64,000 nucleotides of DNA from Carbonatibacter sp965199245. GTDB taxonomy: Bacteria; Pseudomonadota; Alphaproteobacteria; Kiloniellales; Kiloniellaceae. Location of the stretch: assembly GCA_965199245.1 (NCBI GenBank), contig CBDAQP010000003.1, forward strand, positions 992,001 through 1,056,000, written 5' to 3'. The notes beneath the pieces were generated by a model. It was not told where the DNA came from. It saw only the letters and a program-made list of their open reading frames with translations, and searched no databases. This document shows positions 25,180 to 34,546 of this stretch, piece after piece. Each line of letters opens with the position of its first letter. Positions within the stretch are counted from its first letter, which is position 1. The translations under genes were made by a program, and so were the position numbers.

Positions 25180-27591
25180 ATGAGTATCAACGGCGCATTC
25201 TATACTGGTATTTCAGGACTGGCGGCCCAAAGTAACGCACTGGGCATTATTTCTGACAATATCGCCAATGTGAACACCGTCGGTTACAAGGGAACAGTCG
25301 CACGTTTTTCAACCATAGTCGCGCGCTCAGGACTCGAAGGCCGCTACTCGCCTGGCGGGGTGCAGTCTTTCCCCTTAAGCAACATTGACAAACAGGGACA
25401 GATCAGGGCATCGGATTCCCCCACAGACCTTGCCGTTGCCGGACGGGGCATGTTCGTTGTCAGTGACCGCTCCGCCACCAACGACGATACACAGTTCATG
25501 TTTACTCGCGCCGGATCGTTCCGCGCGGACAAACATGGCAACCTCCGCAATACCGCCGGACATTTTTTGCGCGGCTATCCCCTCGCCCCCGGTGGGAGAG
25601 TAGCCCCCGACGGAGCGGGAACCTTTGCTGGCCTGCAAACAGTCAATGTCCACAATCTCGCCGGAAAGGTCGAACCCACGACAGAGGCCAGAATAAGCCT
25701 CAATTTACCCTCGACAGGCAAATCCCCCGTGGGTTCGACCGGGGTGCAACAGCAGATCGCACTCAACAAAGGTGCCGCCGTGGGAGCCGGGCCATCCACA
25801 GGGGTTGATCTGGGCAATCTTAACCTCGACAGTCGCACCACCGCAGGGGGCGAAGTCCGCATAAAAACAGAAATCTACGACAATCGCGGCAACAGCCATA
25901 ACGTCACCACTATCTTTACCAAAACAGCCGTTGACAATGAATGGACGGTCAGACTGGATCTGCCTGATGGGGTCACTGCCCGGGGGGCAACAGGCACCGG
26001 AACCTTTACGGGTGATCCGGCGACATTTAACTTCGCACCCGAACTGACCTTTGACGGCGACTTTGCGGGCGCAACCCCCCAGACACTGCGTTATGACATG
26101 TCCGGTGTAACCCAGAGCGCGGATGCAACCCGTACTCCCAACAGCACCCAAACCGGCGGTAACAAAGCCTACCGCGTCAAGACACCTATCTATGATAGTT
26201 TGGGCAAAAGTTACGACTTGACCACCGTTTACACCAAACGAGTCGCTGCGGGGGCATCCACAGGGATTGACCTGGGTGCTTTTAACCTCGATACCAGAGC
26301 CGCCGTCGGCACGGCGGTCACAAGAACAACCGAAATCTACGATAGCGAGGGCAACAGCCACGATATCAGAACGACCTTTACACGCACAGCGACGGGATGG
26401 AACATCAACACGGCGGCTGATAGTGGGGTCACAATCCAAGTGGGAACGGGAACCTTGACAACTGCCGGTGTACTTACCTTCACACCACCAACTTTGGAAT
26501 TTTCTGCCGCCGCTGGTGGCGCGGCACGTCAGACCCTGACCTATGATATGTCCGGTGTGACACGAACCAGTGCCGCCACGACAACGGCAGAAACCAGCCG
26601 ACAGACTGGCGGATCACAAACTAGCGAATGGGACGTGAGCCTCGAAACACCACCAGGCTTGAGCATTGTGGGGGGCAACAGCACCGGACGGATTGTCTTT
26701 GACCGCGTAACAGGTTTGCCGACTGCCCTACCAACACTCAATCCCCAACTGACCTTTGCCAACGGGGCCACGCGTCAGACCGTCGCCATCAACCTCGGCG
26801 AAGTGGGCAGTGGAACGGGTGTGCGCGAGGCAAAAGGCAAGAGCCGAACCCAACTCAACACCCAAACCGGAGGAACCCTGCCCAGCGAGCACAAGGCACC
26901 GATTCAGGTCTATGACAATCTGGGCAACACCCACCAAATTGACGTTAAATTTCGCAAGAGCGGGCCAAACCGCTGGATCATTCAGACCGAAAACCCGACC
27001 CTGAACGGCAAACAAAGCGGAACGATCATCAACGCTGCGCGGGAAATTACCTTTCGCAACGGCGTCCCGGTGGACACCCCGATTCCTCGCCTGGCCATCA
27101 CTTGGAATGACGACATCGGAGCAGCGGACAGTAACGTGACCTTAAATGTCGGTCGCCAGGGACAACGCAACGGCGTCACCCAGTTCGCCAATTCTTTTAA
27201 CATCAACGCAATTGAACAAAACGGCGTGGCCTTCGGGGCCTATCGCGGGGTCACGATCACCGAAGAGGGCGTGGTTCGGGCCTTGTTCACCAACGGAGAA
27301 GAACAAGCCGTCTATCAACTGGCCCTGGGAACCTTTGCCAACGTCAATGGCCTGCAACGGCACAACGGTAACAGCTATAACCAAAGTGACGACTCTGGTG
27401 GCTTTTTGTTGAAAAAACCGGGTACTGGCGGAACCGGAAAGGTCGCGGCCTCTTCACTGGAAACCTCCAACGTTGACCTCGCTGGGGAATTTACCAACAT
27501 GATTACGACCCAGCGGGCCTATTCCGCCAGCTCCAAAATCATCACAACCGCTGATGAAATGCTGGAAGAATTGATCCGTATCGTCCGATAA
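25180..27591 (+). CDS. flgE: Flagellar hook protein FlgE, enlarged by repeated D2-type domains
   Basis: An 803-residue hook subunit; most FlgE are 400-500 residues. The N-terminus FYTGISGLAAQSNALGIISD and NIANVNTVGYKGTVARFSTI and the C-terminus NVDLAGEFTNMITTQRAYSA are typical. The middle holds at least four copies of the FlaE-type unit, seen as EIYDNRGNSHNVTTIFTK, PIYDSLGKSYDLTTVYTK, EIYDSEGNSHDIRTTFTR and QVYDNLGNTHQIDVKFRK. Two copies are preceded by STGxDLGxxNLD, and copies are separated by repeats of TLxYDMSGVT. This indicates internal duplication of the outer domain and a thicker hook surface. A terminator follows. Confidence 0.93.
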   Translation: MSINGAFYTGISGLAAQSNALGIISDNIANVNTVGYKGTVARFSTIVARSGLEGRYSPGGVQSFPLSNIDKQGQIRASDSPTDLAVAGRGMFVVSDRSATNDDTQFMFTRAGSFRADKHGNLRNTAGHFLRGYPLAPGGRVAPDGAGTFAGLQTVNVHNLAGKVEPTTEARISLNLPSTGKSPVGSTGVQQQIALNKGAAVGAGPSTGVDLGNLNLDSRTTAGGEVRIKTEIYDNRGNSHNVTTIFTKTAVDNEWTVRLDLPDGVTARGATGTGTFTGDPATFNFAPELTFDGDFAGATPQTLRYDMSGVTQSADATRTPNSTQTGGNKAYRVKTPIYDSLGKSYDLTTVYTKRVAAGASTGIDLGAFNLDTRAAVGTAVTRTTEIYDSEGNSHDIRTTFTRTATGWNINTAADSGVTIQVGTGTLTTAGVLTFTPPTLEFSAAAGGAARQTLTYDMSGVTRTSAATTTAETSRQTGGSQTSEWDVSLETPPGLSIVGGNSTGRIVFDRVTGLPTALPTLNPQLTFANGATRQTVAINLGEVGSGTGVREAKGKSRTQLNTQTGGTLPSEHKAPIQVYDNLGNTHQIDVKFRKSGPNRWIIQTENPTLNGKQSGTIINAAREITFRNGVPVDTPIPRLAITWNDDIGAADSNVTLNVGRQGQRNGVTQFANSFNINAIEQNGVAFGAYRGVTITEEGVVRALFTNGEEQAVYQLALGTFANVNGLQRHNGNSYNQSDDSGGFLLKKPGTGGTGKVAASSLETSNVDLAGEFTNMITTQRAYSASSKIITTADEMLEELIRIVR

Positions 27592-27609
27592 TTTTAAGGA
27601 CAGACCGCA

Positions 27610-27640
27610 AAAGGGCCGGGCAACGCACTGGCCCTTTCTG
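27610..27640 (+). terminator. Intrinsic terminator after flgE
   Basis: AAAGGGCC (27610-27617) pairs with GGCCCTTT (27630-27637) around a 12-base loop and is followed by a T-rich end. It closes the fliK-flgD-flgE operon. Confidence 0.8.
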
Positions 27641-27761
27641 CATTGCTTCCCGGGTGTGTCATGTTCCCCGTCCCTTTGGTGAGGCTTTATGAAAAGCACG
27701 CCACATCCAACAATGGATAAAGTGCAGAAATTATTTTTATGATGACCATATTTTTTAAATA

Positions 27762-29177
27762 GTCCGCGCTGAACAAATCCTAAGTCATTGCTATTTCGAA
27801 GCGTTGGAGGCGTGGTGAAGTATTCGGTTTTGCCGTTTTCGTAATCCTGATCACCGCATTGACGACCCGGACAAGCCAAAACGCGATGGCGTTCAGACGC
27901 ATGTTATGGCCAGCCGCCGCCAGCAAGGCGTTCATGGCGTCTCCAGTCTGGCCTTTCAGGACGTTCCGATCAAGGCGGCCATCGGTTTTCATCTGTCCGA
28001 TGGTGGCCTCGATGGCCGACCTTCGTTTGAGTTCGCGCGTCATCTGCGGACTCAATCCGCGCGTGCGCCCTGACAGCATGACCGAGGCCTTGCCCTCGTC
28101 ATTGTGGCCGCGATAGCCCCTGTCGACGTAGACCCGTTCCGGGTCGACTCCAGTCATCCGGGCGGCCCGGGCCACTGTGTCGGCCAGAGTATGGCCCCCG
28201 GAAACTTTTCGCCCAGACCTTCGCGGTTGGTGGTCGCAATCCCGACCTTGGCACCAAACTCGTAAGGGGTGCGCGCCTTACCCTTGGCGATGCAGGCAAC
28301 TTCTGGAGCGTGCAGGGCATAGAGCTTGTTCCTGTCCCCGGGCTGTTGCATCAGAAGACGCCAGGCCCAACAGTTTCGCGAACCGGGCCTCGAGGCCGGC
28401 GTTCCCGGAAATCTTACGGACAATATCGCGGAAAACCCGGCCCGGACAGGTCTTCAGTTTCCTGATCTCGCGGCGCATGCGCCGGAACTGTCTGGCATGG
28501 GCGTAACGCCCGGCCATAAGTGCAGCGCGTCTGGCCACACGGGTGTGGCTGCGGCGCAGAACAATGCCGTACCGTTTGGCCTGAGGGCTTGCAGTGCTTT
28601 CAGATACAGACGGCTGTCGGTGGGGTAAGCTATGGCCCTGGGTTGAACGCCACCGTAATCCGCTCGAAGCTGCTGTCCTTGACCGTCAACCGCAACACCG
28701 ACCGTCGCCGACAGAACCTGCTCCATGCCTGCGGAACCGACACGCTTGCGCCAGCGCGTCATCGTGCTGGAGTCAATCGGCAGGCGGTGCTGAAAAAAAT
28801 CAAAACCGCAGAAATACGGCCAGTAGGGGTTCTCAACCCACCGTTCCACAACCTCATCATCGGACAGGTCGTGCATGTGTTTCAGATCGTGCAGCCCGCA
28901 GACGCGTTGGTTTCGCCGGACGGCGGCCTGTCGTGCTTGCCAAAGGCCTCATCAAATGAGGACCAGGTCATCAAGCTGCTCAGGCGTATCAGCTTATGTT
29001 CCTTGTCGATGATGGCATCAAGGCGTTCGCGAAAGAGGTCGGCGTTGCGGCTGCCTAGGCGTCATGAAAATCTACCAGAAAACAAGGGGTGAAAGCGTTC
29101 CTGCTGGCATTTTCCAATATTTGATTCACTCTGGGAATCCCTATTATCTGCGGACTTCAGAGTTTTTCAGCGCGAAC
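27762..29177 (-). mobile_element. Decayed IS5-like insertion sequence with terminal repeats and 6-bp target duplication
   Basis: The ends are imperfect inverted repeats, matching at 20 of the first 25 bases (GTCCGCGCTGAA outward at 27762 and GTTCGCGCTGAA read from 29177). TAAATA flanks both sides (27756-27761 and 29178-29183), the footprint of one insertion event. The element is 1416 bp with one transposase gene on the minus strand, broken by several frameshifts. It sits between the flgE terminator and fliF without cutting a gene. Family placement rests on the transposase. Confidence 0.85.
27780..29080 (-). pseudogene. IS5-like transposase, multiply frameshifted
   Basis: Pieces in different frames follow the order of one protein. 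LFRERLDAIIDKEHKLIRLS lies near 29000. Then DDEVVERWVENPYWPYFCGF with LPIDSSTMTRWRKRVG (28700-28876), ALMAGRYAHARQFRRMRREI (about 28500), VYVDRGYRGHNDEGKASVML (28100) and RRSAIEATIGQMKTDGRLDR with LKGQTGDAMNALLAAAGHNM to 27785. The DDE region is split, so the protein is inactive. Its 3' end runs into the terminal repeat, as in intact relatives. Confidence 0.85.
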
Positions 29178-29267
29178 TAAATATGATCGCGATGACAGTC
29201 AATATTATAACAACACAAATGACCATCGGATCACAGAGAACTTTTTTGAAAGACCAGCGTTTCAAAG

Positions 29268-29282
29268 CGGCAATTTTTGCCG
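29268..29282. promoter_or_regulatory. CGGCAA-TTT-TTGCCG palindrome upstream of fliF (ftr-like)
   Basis: A perfect 6-bp inverted repeat with a 3-bp spacer lies 120-135 bp before the fliF start. In Caulobacter, FlbD binds ftr dyads containing CGGC/GCCG halves at the fliF promoter and elsewhere. An FlbD gene is present in this operon. Proposed as an FlbD site by analogy. Confidence 0.4.
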
Positions 29283-29402
29283 AGGTGAACACGCACGGAA
29301 ACGCATTATTAACACTTTACTTTTATTTTCAGAGCTGAAAAAATGATCTGACTGCCATAATTTTCTTGTGCGTTTTGTGTGGCGTGAACAAAGGGTGTCT
29401 CT

Positions 29403-31166
29403 GTGAGTCCGTTTCTGCGAACACTGCAAAAGTTCGGCGCGACCCGCCTGGGGATCATGGCGGCGGTCGCGATTGCAACGCTGTCGTTTTTTATCTATGT
29501 CGCCGGACGAGTGACAACGCCGGAAATGTCACTGCTTTACGGTGATCTGTCGGTTCAGGATTCGGCCCAGATTGTCACCGAACTCGAAGCCCAGAAAATT
29601 CCCTATCGCCTCAGCACGGATAGCAAGAGCATCTATGTCAGCGGTGGAGATGTCAGCCGGACGCGCCTGCTGATGGCGGAAAAGGGCCTGCCCAGTGGGG
29701 GGTCGATTGGTTATGAGCTGTTTGACGAACAAGACGCGCTTGGCTCCACCAGCTTTGTTCAAAATATCAACCAAACCCGCGCGATGGAGGGCGAATTATC
29801 GCGAACCATTGCCTCGATCAACAGTGTCAAGTCAGCGCGTGTGCATCTCGTCCTGCCGCAACGTGAACTGTTCAGTCGCGAACGCCAAGAACCCAGTGCC
29901 TCTATCGTTTTGGTGACACAGGGCAGTTTCGTTTTGGACAAGTCGCAAATTGTCGGCATCCAACACCTCGTCGCCGCTGCTGTGCCAGGCCTCAGACCTG
30001 ATCTGGTGTCCATTATTGATGACAAGGGAAACCTGCTGGCCCGGGGAATTGAAGAAAGCGAGGATATGGCCCTCGCCAATTCGGCACAGGAACGCCGCTT
30101 GGCCTATCAAGCCCGTCTGCGCCGCAATGTTGAGGAACTGCTTGAACGTTATGTCGGCCCGGGCAATGCCCGCGTTCAGGTCACGGTTGACATGGCCTTT
30201 GACCGCATTACCGAAAATTCGGAAACCTACGACCCAGATGGGCAGGTTGTACGTTCGACCCAAACCGTCGAGGAGGTCGCATCGGAACAAGACAACGAAA
30301 AAGGCGACAATGTTTCGGTTGAAAATAACCTGCCCGATGCCGGATTGGACGAACTCGGTAGCGATGCCCCCACCAGCCAGAGCAATTCCCAACGCACCGA
30401 AGAAACCGTTAATTTTGAAATTTCGCGCACGGTCATCACCCAAGTCAAAGAGTCAGGCACAGTCAACAAGCTCTCTGTTGCTGTTTTGATTAACGACACC
30501 GTCACAATTGGCGACGATGGGGAACATAGCTATTCCACACGCACTCCGCAGGAAATGGAAAAACTCAAAGCCATCGTCCAAACGGCGGTTGGTTTTGACG
30601 CAGAGCGCGGCGATAGTGTGGAGTTGGCTAATTTCCGCTTTGCCGAGGTTGAACCCGAGTTGCTCCCCGAAGAAGAGGAAATTCTGGGCTTCACGCGCCA
30701 GGAAGCCATGCGCTTGACAGAATTGATTGTGTTGGGGGTCGTTTCTGTTATACTACTGTTGATGGTTGTGCGGCCCTTTGTCAACCGGATCTTTGACACT
30801 GACTTTATCCGCGAAGAAGACGAAGGCCCCGATGTCAATAAATATCTCTATGGGCCGGATGGGAAGCAACTCGCCCTCGCCGGGCCACAGAATGCCAGCC
30901 CAATGGTTCCGGGAATGCCCGCACTAACAAACGGTGTCGGCGAAGGAACTGTCTTGGCAGCGGCGCAAGCCGATGTCTCAACAAACTTGGTCGGCAATGC
31001 TCAGGCCATGAATAGCGAGCTTGAACAGATGATTGATATGCACAAAGTTTCCGGTCGCGTCCGCGTATCCTCCGTCACCCGGATTGGGGAAATTGTGGAC
31101 AACGACCCCGAAGCCGCCGTGCAGATTATCAGACTGTGGCTTTACCAGGACAGTGTGTCAAGTTAA
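29403..31166 (+). CDS. fliF: Flagellar MS-ring protein FliF
   Basis: A 587-residue inner-membrane ring protein. It starts at GTG 29403. An N-terminal membrane helix (GIMAAVAIATLSFFIYVAG, about 17-35) leads into the YscJ/FliF domain (PEMSLLYGDLSVQDSAQIVT; SARVHLVLPQRELFSRERQE). A second helix lies near residues 440-460 (LTELIVLGVVSVILLLMVVR). The C-terminal FliG-binding tail contains VRVSSVTRIGEIVDNDPEAA and VQIIRLWL. First gene of the long plus-strand flagellar operon. The upstream 220 bp separate it from an IS element. Confidence 0.93.
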   Translation: MSPFLRTLQKFGATRLGIMAAVAIATLSFFIYVAGRVTTPEMSLLYGDLSVQDSAQIVTELEAQKIPYRLSTDSKSIYVSGGDVSRTRLLMAEKGLPSGGSIGYELFDEQDALGSTSFVQNINQTRAMEGELSRTIASINSVKSARVHLVLPQRELFSRERQEPSASIVLVTQGSFVLDKSQIVGIQHLVAAAVPGLRPDLVSIIDDKGNLLARGIEESEDMALANSAQERRLAYQARLRRNVEELLERYVGPGNARVQVTVDMAFDRITENSETYDPDGQVVRSTQTVEEVASEQDNEKGDNVSVENNLPDAGLDELGSDAPTSQSNSQRTEETVNFEISRTVITQVKESGTVNKLSVAVLINDTVTIGDDGEHSYSTRTPQEMEKLKAIVQTAVGFDAERGDSVELANFRFAEVEPELLPEEEEILGFTRQEAMRLTELIVLGVVSVILLLMVVRPFVNRIFDTDFIREEDEGPDVNKYLYGPDGKQLALAGPQNASPMVPGMPALTNGVGEGTVLAAAQADVSTNLVGNAQAMNSELEQMIDMHKVSGRVRVSSVTRIGEIVDNDPEAAVQIIRLWLYQDSVSS

Positions 31167-31207
31167 CGGCATCTTGGCGAAACACGCACGACATAAGGTG
31201 ATAATCC

Positions 31208-32218
31208 ATGCGTGACGACTACAGAACAGTTTCGGGCGCGGAAAAGGCCGCTCTGTTGTTGATGACACTGGGAGAAAGCCATTCTGCAAATATTTTCGCG
31301 TTGATGGATGATGATGAAATCCGCGAAATTTCCCAAACCATGGCAAATCTGGGTACGGTCAGTTCTGATTTGATTGAACGTCTGTTGGTCGAATTTGCGG
31401 ATCAGGTCGCCACAACCGGAAATATGGTCGGGAACTACGACAACACCGAACGGTTGTTGCTCAAGGTCATGGAAAAAGATCGCGTCGATACGATTATGGA
31501 GGAAATTCGCGGCCCCGCTGGGCGCAACATGTGGGAAAAGCTGGCGAACGTTAATGAAAGTGTCCTCGCCAACTATTTGAAAAACGAATACCCGCAAACG
31601 GTTGCGGTTGTGTTGTCCAAAATCCGCGCTGAACATGCTTCGCGCGTGTTGGCTCTGTTGCCTGAAAACCTCTCTATGGAAGTCATCATGCGGATGTTGA
31701 ACATGGAGGCCGTGCAAAAAGACGTCCTCGACGACATTGAACGCACACTCCGCACAGAATTTATGTCCAACCTGGCCCGGACATCACGCCGTGATTCCCA
31801 TGAATTGATGGCGGAAATCTTTAACTTCTTTGACCGTAACGTCGAAGCCCGCTTTATGAAATCGCTGGAAGAAAACAGCAGGGATTCTGCGGAACGTATT
31901 AAGGCACTGATGTTTACCTTTGACGATCTGGGAGTCCTCGACCCTGGTGGGGTTCGGACTTTGCTCCGCGCAACCGAAAAAGACCGCCTGGCCACCGCGC
32001 TCAAAGGCGCTTCCGAAGAAATGCGCGAACTCTTTTTCAGCAACATGTCAAAACGCGCTGTGCAGATCACGCAAGAAGACATGGAGGCCATGGGGCCTGT
32101 GCGACTCAAAGACGTTGATGAAGCCCAAATGTATATGGTCACGGTTGCGAAGGACTTGGCAAGTCGGGGGGAGCTTATACTCTCCGATGCCAAAGAAGAC
32201 GATCAACTGATCTACTAA
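31208..32218 (+). CDS. fliG: Flagellar motor switch protein FliG
   Basis: A 336-residue torque-generating C-ring protein. FliG signatures include EKAALLLMTLGESHSANIFA, IRGPAGRNMWEKLANVNESV (with the EHPQ-like segment LKNEYPQTVAVVLSKI) and the C-terminal charged torque helix LLRATEKDRLATALKGASEE. Full length for the family. It follows fliF by 41 bp. Confidence 0.95.
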   Translation: MRDDYRTVSGAEKAALLLMTLGESHSANIFALMDDDEIREISQTMANLGTVSSDLIERLLVEFADQVATTGNMVGNYDNTERLLLKVMEKDRVDTIMEEIRGPAGRNMWEKLANVNESVLANYLKNEYPQTVAVVLSKIRAEHASRVLALLPENLSMEVIMRMLNMEAVQKDVLDDIERTLRTEFMSNLARTSRRDSHELMAEIFNFFDRNVEARFMKSLEENSRDSAERIKALMFTFDDLGVLDPGGVRTLLRATEKDRLATALKGASEEMRELFFSNMSKRAVQITQEDMEAMGPVRLKDVDEAQMYMVTVAKDLASRGELILSDAKEDDQLIY

Positions 32219-32243
32219 AACCGCCCAAAAGACACGAAAACTT

Positions 32244-32978
32244 ATGGATAGATTTCTGTTTGAAAATAGATTCGAAAGCGGAGGCCCTCCCACAGCGGAG
32301 TCCCCGCCGCCTGAGAAGATTGAAGCAGAAGACTTCGAAAAAGAAATTCTCCCCGGCTATAGCGAAGAAGAGCTTCAAGCCGCTCGTCAGGAGTCCTTTG
32401 CCAACGGACTGTCCCAAGGACTCGAAGAAGGCCGCGCCGCCGCGCTGGGCGCAATCGAAAGCCATATCTGCCAAACCACAGATGCCTTGGCTCAAAAGCT
32501 GTCTGCCCTGTTTCAAGAGCGCGAGGACGACAGGGAGAAAATCCTCGCCCAAAGTCGAGAGCTTGTTCTCACTGTCCTGAACAAGCTCTTACCCACCCTG
32601 CAACAAAGCCAAGCCTTGGCGGAAGTCACGCGGATTGTCAGCGAGAGCCTCGCGCGCTTGCCCGATGAACCGCGCCTGTGTTTATACGTTCACCCTGATC
32701 TCTGCCCCACCATGACAGATTGGCTGGACAAATTGATCCAACAGGGTGGATTTGACGGCAAGATGACGGTGCGTCCCGACCCACAAAAAGCCCTAGGCGA
32801 TGTCCATATCGAATGGGCCAACGGCGGTGCGGAACGCACAATGGCGCAGGTTCAAAATCGTATTTTTGCCCTAATCAATACCGCTTTTCCCACAAACACG
32901 GCCCCGGAAGTAGAATCCACACCAGAAACAACCTCCTCCCCCCCTGACAAGGCCCCTGACGACGACGGAGAACCATAA
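32244..32978 (+). CDS. fliH: Flagellar export ATPase regulator FliH
   Basis: A 244-residue protein between fliG and fliN. It has a Glu-rich N-terminus with a helical stretch containing GLSQGLEEGRAAALGAIESH (GxxxG-like repeats) and a C-terminal stator-like domain (LARLPDEPRLCLYVHPDLCP, DVHIEWANGGAERTM) like V/A-ATPase subunit E. FliH binds FliI and FliN. Its TAA overlaps the fliN ATG. Confidence 0.85.
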   Translation: MDRFLFENRFESGGPPTAESPPPEKIEAEDFEKEILPGYSEEELQAARQESFANGLSQGLEEGRAAALGAIESHICQTTDALAQKLSALFQEREDDREKILAQSRELVLTVLNKLLPTLQQSQALAEVTRIVSESLARLPDEPRLCLYVHPDLCPTMTDWLDKLIQQGGFDGKMTVRPDPQKALGDVHIEWANGGAERTMAQVQNRIFALINTAFPTNTAPEVESTPETTSSPPDKAPDDDGEP

Positions 32979-33349
32979 TGAACGATACAGACGACCTGAC
33001 AGAAGAAAACACCACAGATCAAATGGACATGTCCGCACCAGATATGCCCGAAATGGAGGACGGCTTTGACATTCCCGCTATTAGTGGCAAGGCCCCAACC
33101 AACGCCAAGGAACTAGAGGCCGTTTACGAAATTCCAATTCAGGTGTCTGCCGTTTTGGGCAAGTCAAATATGCAGGTCAGTCAGCTGTTAAAAATAGGGC
33201 GTGGGGCCATTATTGAACTGGATCGCAAGGTCGGCGAAGCCATTGACATCTATGTCAATAACCGCCTCGTCGCCCGGGGGGAAGTGGTGGTAGTTGAAAA
33301 GCGGCTCGGCGTGACGATGACCGAAATTATTAAAATGGAAAACAGGTAA
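32978..33349 (+). CDS. fliN: Flagellar motor switch protein FliN
   Basis: A 123-residue C-ring subunit. An acidic disordered N-terminus (about 45 residues) precedes the SpoA domain: YEIPIQVSAVLGKSNMQVSQ, LLKIGRGAIIELDRKVGEAI, DIYVNNRLVARGEVVVVEKR. Start overlaps the fliH stop by one base (TAATG). Confidence 0.95.
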   Translation: MNDTDDLTEENTTDQMDMSAPDMPEMEDGFDIPAISGKAPTNAKELEAVYEIPIQVSAVLGKSNMQVSQLLKIGRGAIIELDRKVGEAIDIYVNNRLVARGEVVVVEKRLGVTMTEIIKMENR

Positions 33350-33356
33350 AAGGCCG

Positions 33357-34516
33357 ATGAACCATAAACAGTCCTCTTCTGTTGCCCGAAACGCACAAGC
33401 CAAAACGCAGGCAGAAAAATCCCTCAACGCCCCACGGGTCAAGCGGATTGGCTCTGCGGCTATCCTTGGGGTGAGTGGTGGCTTTTTGATGATTATCGGC
33501 GCGATGGTTCTGGGCGGAAGTCTGGGGTCGTTTTTTAATGCTCCCTCTGTGTTGATGGTCATTGGGGGGACGTTTTTGGTCACGACTATATCCTATAGCC
33601 TACCTGATGTCGCACAGGCACAAAGCACCATGTTCACCGCTGTGGCCTATCACACACCATCACCATCACGCGCAGCTGCCCAATGTATTTTCCTGGCCGA
33701 TACGGCACGCCGTCAAGGGATGCTCGCCTTACAAAAATACGTCCAAAACAAAAGCGGCAACCGACTTTTGGATCAGGGTCTGGTCATGCTCCAGGATGGC
33801 TATAATCCCGAAGAACCCGGCGATATTTTGATGCAACAGGTTCATGCCGCGCATCAACAGAAAAAAAACTCCGCCAGCATCTTGCGCCTTTCTGCTGAAG
33901 TCGCCCCGGCTATGGGGTTGATTGGCACATTGGTTGTTTTGATGCAGATGCTCGGCAACCTCGAAGACCCCTCTAGCATTGGGCCAGCGATGGCAGTGGC
34001 TCTTCTGACGACCTTTTTGGTGTGTTCAGGGAGCAATATGATGGGGAGCAAGATTGATAAAGACAGCTTTGGAAAGAGGAGAAAAAACCGATGAGTGAGG
34101 CCATTGTTACATTGCGGGTGCTGATCTGGTGACGATGCTGGAGGCGTGGCCTTCGGTCGGGGGGTGCCGAAGGCCGGGCTGGTGCTATGGCTGGTGCTGA
34201 GGATGTTGAGGGAACTCTAGCATGAAAAAAACCTTTGGACGGGCGAAGAATTTGCTACCTTTGGTGTCGCGCTGTTTGGGACGTCGTGGGGCTGGCAATC
34301 AGCCCTTGCCCGTCAACTTACGGAGCGGTGATAGCGAATATGATCTTTCATCCCTTGGCGGCGAAACTTGAACGCCTTGCCGAAGACGACATGTTGGTCG
34401 ATCAAATCTATTGTACGGGCCTCGCAGCCATCTGCCGTCAAGAAAATCCCGGACGGCTTGAAACGGTGTTCAATACCCTGTTACCCGCCGATGACACTGT
34501 TCGCTATTATAACTAA
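33357..34516 (+). pseudogene. motA: MotA/PomA-family stator gene interrupted by a 302-bp insertion
   Basis: The 5' part (33357-34016, 220 codons) reads LGGSLGSFFNAPSVLMVIGG, LILRLSAEVAPAMGLIGTLV-type motifs and ends AMAVALLTTF. The family continues Y-G-x-x-x-A-N, and that continuation is found at 34319-34516: YGAVIANMIFHPLAAKLERL through ENPGRLETVFNTLLPADD. Joined, they give a normal 285-residue MotA. The intervening 302 bp is not a multiple of three and brings its own stop at 34092-34094, so the membrane helices and C-terminus are lost. It lies between fliN and flbD. No motB is visible. Confidence 0.85.
34017..34318 (+). other. 302-bp foreign insert inside motA
   Basis: The insert starts with a basic tail (DKDSFGKRRKNR then stop) overlapped by an ATGA restart, continues through GC-rich noncoding sequence, and ends with the reading frame GEEFATFGVALFG and WQSALARQLT, which resembles the first half of small phage or plasmid helix-turn-helix proteins. 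There are no inverted repeats or target duplication. Base composition differs from motA. It may be a capture of DNA during break repair; the left and right junctions share only T-rich microhomology. Confidence 0.55.
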
Positions 34517-34546
34517 TCTCACCCCTTACACAAAGGAGGACACGCC

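Noticed and set aside
25705..26439. Open frame of 244 codons opposite flgE
   Set aside because: Complement of the FlgE repeats. Its internal repeats only mirror those of FlgE.
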